From: an uncultured Arenimonas sp.
GTDB lineage: Bacteria > Pseudomonadota > Gammaproteobacteria > Xanthomonadales > Xanthomonadaceae
Direction: 5' to 3'
NCBI GenBank assembly: GCA_946480565.1
Contig: CAMLKR010000089.1
Span: 1-9,071 of the forward strand
Length of the DNA: 9,071 nucleotides
Made by a program: the position numbers and the translations under genes
Shown: one piece after another, positions 6,280-9,071 of the stretch
How positions within the stretch are numbered: the first letter of the stretch is position 1
Layout: every line of letters begins with the position of its first letter
Notes under the pieces: generated by a model
Told to the model about the DNA's origin: nothing
The model's database searches: none
The model's input: only the letters and a program-made list of their open reading frames with translations

Positions 6280-7237
6280 AGCCGAGGCGGTCGAGGACGG
6301 CGGCCAAGTCTTCGCTCAGCGGCGCATTGATCAGGTAGGGCGTCTTGCCCTTGTCGAGCGCGAACTCGATCGAGGCGGCGTGCAGGAACAGGCGCTTCAG
6401 CCCCACCTGCTGGGCCAGGCGCTTGTTGGCGTCCGGGTCGCCGTATTTTTCGTCGCCCGCGACCGGATGGCCCAGGTGCGCAGCATGCACGCGGATCTGG
6501 TGCGTGCGCCCGGTCTCGATGCGCACTTCGCAGTAGCTGTGGCCGCCGCGGCGCTCGAGCACCTTGAAGTGGCTGACCGAGGGCTTGCCCGCCGGATCCA
6601 CCCGCACCGAGCGCTCGCCGCCCTGCAGCACCGACTTCTGCAGCGGCGCGTCCACCGTCAGCGTGCCGTTGGGCACGCGCCCGACCAGCAGGGCCAGGTA
6701 GCGTTTGCCCGGGCCCTCGTCGTCCTCGCCGGCGCGCATCAGCGCCTGCAGCTCCAGCAGGGCCGAGCGCTTCTTGGCGATGATGATCACGCCCGAGGTG
6801 TCGCGGTCGAGCCGGTGCACCAGCTCCAGCGGCTCGCCCGGGCGCAGGGCCCGCAGCGACTCGATCAGGCCGTGGCTGATGCCGCTGCCGCCGTGGGTGG
6901 CCAGGCCGCTGGGCTTGTTCACGGCCAGGATGGCCTTGTCCTCGAACACGATGCTGGCGGCCAGCCGGTCCAGCAGGCCCTTGGGCACCGGCCGGGCCTC
7001 CCCGGCTTCGTTCAGCTTCACCGGCGGGATGCGGACCTCGTCGCCCCCGGCCAGGCGGCTGTCGGCCTTGGCCCGCTTGCCATTGATCCGGACCTGGCCG
7101 CTGCGCACGAGCTTGTAGACCAGGCTCCGGGGCGCGCCCTTGAGCTGCAGCAGCAGGAAATTGTCCAGGCGCTGGCCGTCCCGGTCCTCGGGCACCTTGA
7201 CCATCTTCACGCCCGAAGACACTTCATTTGCCGCCAT
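6278..7237 (-). CDS. rluC: 23S rRNA pseudouridine synthase RluC
   Basis: This 319-residue RluA-family enzyme converts specific uridines of 23S rRNA (955, 2504 and 2580 in E. coli) to pseudouridine. An N-terminal S4 RNA-binding domain spans about 19-72 ([36 protein letters not shown]). The catalytic domain starts near 95 ([22 protein letters not shown]) and carries HRLDRDTSG at 141-149, with the catalytic aspartate at 144, the same number as in E. coli Rlu[24 protein letters not shown] (244-266) and the C-terminal LFLHA motif are also present. Length equals the usual length. The ATG at 7237 is preceded by GGCGGA as ribosome binding site; M12 is an alternative but would leave only a few residues before the S4 domain. 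It is divergent from rne, the standard gammaproteobacterial arrangement, which supports RluC over its paralogue RluD. Confidence 0.96.
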   Translation of the reverse strand: MAANEVSSGVKMVKVPEDRDGQRLDNFLLLQLKGAPRSLVYKLVRSGQVRINGKRAKADSRLAGGDEVRIPPVKLNEAGEARPVPKGLLDRLAASIVFEDKAILAVNKPSGLATHGGSGISHGLIESLRALRPGEPLELVHRLDRDTSGVIIIAKKRSALLELQALMRAGEDDEGPGKRYLALLVGRVPNGTLTVDAPLQKSVLQGGERSVRVDPAGKPSVSHFKVLERRGGHSYCEVRIETGRTHQIRVHAAHLGHPVAGDEKYGDPDANKRLAQQVGLKRLFLHAASIEFALDKGKTPYLINAPLSEDLAAVLDRLG

Positions 7238-7257
7238 GGGGGTTCCGCCTATACAAT
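7228..7257 (+). promoter_or_regulatory. Probable rne promoter
   Basis: TTGCCG (7228-7233) and TACAAT (7252-7257) are 18 bp apart, predicting a start near 7264. The -35 lies inside the first codons of the divergent rluC, and the -10 overlaps the minus-strand TGTATA that may serve rluC, so the two genes probably share and compete for this region. Confidence 0.5.
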
Positions 7258-7391
7258 CGCTTCGCGAGATAACGTCCTGATTTCGCTGGGGGTGTCGGCC
7301 GAAAGCCGCCCGCCCGCGAATCCCGGGGAACCGCTACCACACCCCACGGGGGTGACCATGTTAGCCGGTGCCGAAGGCGGACGGATATCGC

Positions 7392-7411
7392 CGCGAACCC
7401 GAGGGTTCGCG
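7392..7411 (+). other. Strong 8-bp hairpin in the rne leader
   Basis: CGCGAACC (7392-7399) pairs perfectly with GGTTCGCG (7404-7411) across a CGAG tetraloop. It is the most stable-looking short stem in the leader and a candidate for a recognition hairpin. Confidence 0.6.
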
Positions 7412-7571
7412 AACACCGGATCGCGCACGGCGTGGCCCGGGCCCCTTTACCGAACAAAACACAACAAGCGCTCCCGCGGGTACGCCCAAGGTGATGAAGC
7501 GCTGGAAGTTCCTGCCAGGTCCGGGTGCGCAACGCGCCCCGGGCCGGAAACATCGGGCGCGGACCCCGGCG

Positions 7572-7598
7572 TTCCTCGCGGTAAGAGCGCGTGAGGAA
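7572..7598 (+). promoter_or_regulatory. Hairpin enclosing the rne ribosome binding site
   Basis: TTCCTCGCG (7572-7580) pairs with CGTGAGGAA (7590-7598), nine pairs with one G-U, around a nine-base loop. The right arm contains GAGGAA (7593-7598), a good Shine-Dalgarno sequence eight bases before the rne ATG. When folded, the site is hidden, so the structure could throttle translation. Confidence 0.6.
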
Positions 7599-7606
7599 TC
7601 CAGACA

Positions 7607-9071
7607 ATGAAGCGCATGCTGATCAATGCCACGCAGGCCGAAGAACTGCGCGTGGCGATCGTCGATGGCCAGAACCTTTACGACATCGACATCGAACAGC
7701 CCTCGAAAGAGCAGAAGAAGTCCAACATCTACAAGGGCCGCATCGTCCGGCTCGAACCCTCCCTCGAGGCCGCCTTCGTCGAATACGGCGGCGAGCGCCA
7801 CGGCTTCCTGCCGCTGAAGGAAATCTCCCGCGACTACTTCCAGGCCGGCGTCGACCACAACAAGGCCGGCATCCGCGAACTGCTGAAGGAAGGCCAGGAA
7901 GTCGTCGTCCAGGTGGACAAGGACGAACGCGGCAACAAGGGCGCCGCCCTGACCACGTTCATCTCGCTGGCCGGCCGCTACATGGTGCTGATGCCGAACT
8001 CGCCCACCGCCGGCGGCGTCTCGCGCCGGGTCGAGGGCGACGACCGCCAGGCCCTGAAGGAGGCCATGGACGCGCTGCAGATCCCGGACGACATGGGCGT
8101 GATCATCCGCACCGCCGGCGTCGGCCGCGCCGCCGACGAGCTGCAGTGGGACCTGGACTACCTGCTGCAGGTCTGGAAGTCGATCACCGATGCCGCCCTG
8201 GCCAAGCCGGCGCCCTTCCTGATCTACCAGGAATCGCGCCTGATCATCCGCGCCCTGCGCGACTACCTGCGGGCCGACGTCGGCGAGATCCTGGTCGACA
8301 CCCGCGAGATGTATGACGAGGCCAAGGACTTCATGGCCTCGGTGATGCCGCAGAACCTGCGCAAGCTCAAGTTCTACGAAGACCCGACCCCGCTGTTCAA
8401 CCGCTACCAGATCGAGTCCCAGATCGAGGGCGCCTACGAGCGCCAGGTGCGCCTGCCCTCGGGCGGCAGCATCGTGGTCGACCAGACCGAAGCGCTGACC
8501 GCGATCGACGTCAACTCCTCGCGCGCCACCAAGGGCAGCGACATCGAGGAAACCGCGTTCAACACCAACCTCGAGGCCGCCGACGAAGTGGCCCGCCAGA
8601 TGCGCCTGCGCGACCTGGGCGGCCTGGTGGTGATCGATTTCATCGACATGTCCTCGGGCAAGCACCAGCGCCTGGTGGAAGAGCGCCTGCAGAACGCCCT
8701 CAAGCAGGACCGCGCCCGCGTGCAGATCGGCCGCATCTCGCGCTTCGGCCTGCTGGAGATGAGCCGCCAGCGCCTGCGCCCGAGCCTGGGCGAATCCAGC
8801 CAGATCGTCTGCCCGCGCTGCGAGGGCCACGGCCGCATGCGCAGCGTCGAGTCGCTGTCGCTGTCCATCCTGCGCCTGGCCGAAGAGCATGCGATGAAGG
8901 AGAACACCGGGCAGGTGCTGGTGCAGGCGCCGCCGGAAATCGCCAACTACCTGCTCAACGAAAAGCGCCGCGCCCTGGTCGAGATCGAGACCCGGCACGA
9001 CGCCCCGGTGGTCGTGGTCGCCGACGACCAGCTCGAGACCCCGCACTTCAACATCAGCCGCGTCCGCGAGA
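7607..9071 (+). CDS. rne: Ribonuclease E, catalytic N-terminal part, cut by the window edge
   Basis: RNase E is the endonuclease that starts most mRNA decay and matures rRNA and tRNA, acting at the inner membrane as core of the degradosome. The first 488 codons are present. [21 protein letters not shown] begins the RNase H-like part. The S1 RNA-binding domain follows at about 35-118 ([31 protein letters not shown]). The DNase I-like catalytic core carries Mg-binding D301 ([13 protein letters not shown]) and D344 (VVIDFIDM), equal to E. coli D303 and D346 with constant spacing. The zinc-link CPRC at C402/C405 (E. coli 404/407) joins subunits. [17 protein letters not shown] is also typical. The acidic or basic C-terminal scaffold lies beyond the edge, so RNase G cannot be excluded by length, but the [10 protein letters not shown] start, the long leader and the divergent rluC identify RNase E. 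The start codon has a strong GAGGAA site eight bases upstream. Confidence 0.97.
   Translation, partial: MKRMLINATQAEELRVAIVDGQNLYDIDIEQPSKEQKKSNIYKGRIVRLEPSLEAAFVEYGGERHGFLPLKEISRDYFQAGVDHNKAGIRELLKEGQEVVVQVDKDERGNKGAALTTFISLAGRYMVLMPNSPTAGGVSRRVEGDDRQALKEAMDALQIPDDMGVIIRTAGVGRAADELQWDLDYLLQVWKSITDAALAKPAPFLIYQESRLIIRALRDYLRADVGEILVDTREMYDEAKDFMASVMPQNLRKLKFYEDPTPLFNRYQIESQIEGAYERQVRLPSGGSIVVDQTEALTAIDVNSSRATKGSDIEETAFNTNLEAADEVARQMRLRDLGGLVVIDFIDMSSGKHQRLVEERLQNALKQDRARVQIGRISRFGLLEMSRQRLRPSLGESSQIVCPRCEGHGRMRSVESLSLSILRLAEEHAMKENTGQVLVQAPPEIANYLLNEKRRALVEIETRHDAPVVVVADDQLETPHFNISRVRE

Larger units (their letters stand above)
7264..7606 (+). promoter_or_regulatory. Long structured 5' leader of rne, probable autoregulatory region
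   Basis: About 340 nt separate the inferred start site from the rne ATG, and no convincing gene lies in them. E. coli rne has a leader of similar length (361 nt) through which RNase E controls its own mRNA decay; equivalence here is inference from position and length. Seen in the sequence: CACCCC/GGGGTG at 7340-7354, an 8-bp stem at 7392-7411, an A-rich unstructured stretch around 7450-7468 (CGAACAAAACACAACAAG) that would suit RNase E cleavage, two copies of the palindrome AGCGCT (near 7469 and 7499), and a hairpin over the ribosome binding site at 7572-7598. Open frames reading through this stretch look like chance GC-rich frames. Confidence 0.6.

Noticed and set aside
6380..7594. 404-codon plus-strand frame across rluC and the rne leader, including a possible small ORF from 7358
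   Set aside because: Opposite rluC it is a shadow. The tail from ATG 7358 has no ribosome binding site and an Arg/Gly/Pro/Thr composition expected by chance in GC-rich DNA.
7361..9046. 561-codon open frame on the minus strand opposite rne
   Set aside because: It is a GC-rich antisense shadow: the plus strand encodes unmistakable RNase E with catalytic motifs, and the antisense product is Asp/His/Gln/Leu-rich without domains.

Overview
The window is GC-rich DNA with strongly GC-biased third codon positions. It looks like the chromosome of a gammaproteobacterium, most probably Xanthomonadaceae/Lysobacteraceae (Lysobacter-, Luteimonas- or Stenotrophomonas-like). The pointers are the divergent rluC/rne pair typical of gammaproteobacteria, an NfuA with the gammaproteobacterial two-domain layout, and the protein sequences themselves. 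The taxonomic call is inference from sequence resemblance; no search was run. Most of the window is housekeeping, and I see no phage, integron, CRISPR or defence cluster.

Layout. (1) Bases 1-2746, minus strand: a tripartite efflux operon with a lipoprotein membrane-fusion (adaptor) subunit followed, with a one-base TGATG overlap, by an RND inner-membrane permease that runs off the left edge. The permease carries an odd Ala/Gly/Ser-rich insert of about 48 residues. (2) Bases 2747-2952: a divergent promoter region. (3) Bases 2953-3640, plus strand: two tandem small periplasmic mono-haem c-type cytochromes, closed by a strong GNRA-loop hairpin (3669-3692) that also touches the stop codon of the convergent next gene. 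(4) Bases 3693-5120, minus: a TonB-like-looking but unassigned membrane protein with a long Glu-Pro repeat and a four-cysteine C-terminal domain. Its repeat is encoded by a hexanucleotide array that is G-quadruplex-prone on the plus strand. (5) Bases 5203-5790, minus: nfuA, iron-sulfur carrier. (6) Bases 5848-6183, plus: phhB-type pterin-4a-carbinolamine dehydratase, divergent from nfuA with closely spaced -10 elements. (7) Bases 6184-6281: a perfect 26-bp inverted repeat of the GGGGTCAGAGTGCATTT kind, a REP/REPIN-like element filling the space between two convergent stop codons. (8) Bases 6278-7237, minus: rluC, 23S rRNA pseudouridine synthase. (9) Bases 7238-7606: the rluC-rne divergent region, with a probable rne promoter and a leader of about 340 nt carrying hairpins, one of which encloses the rne Shine-Dalgarno sequence. 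(10) Bases 7607-9071, plus: the catalytic N-terminal part of RNase E, cut by the right edge.

Functionally the genes fall into separate small transcription units: drug/solute efflux, periplasmic electron transfer, Fe-S assembly, pterin recycling, ribosome modification and RNA decay. The parts least explained by standard annotation are the EP-repeat protein, the inverted-repeat element, the structured rne leader and the low-complexity insert in the RND permease.
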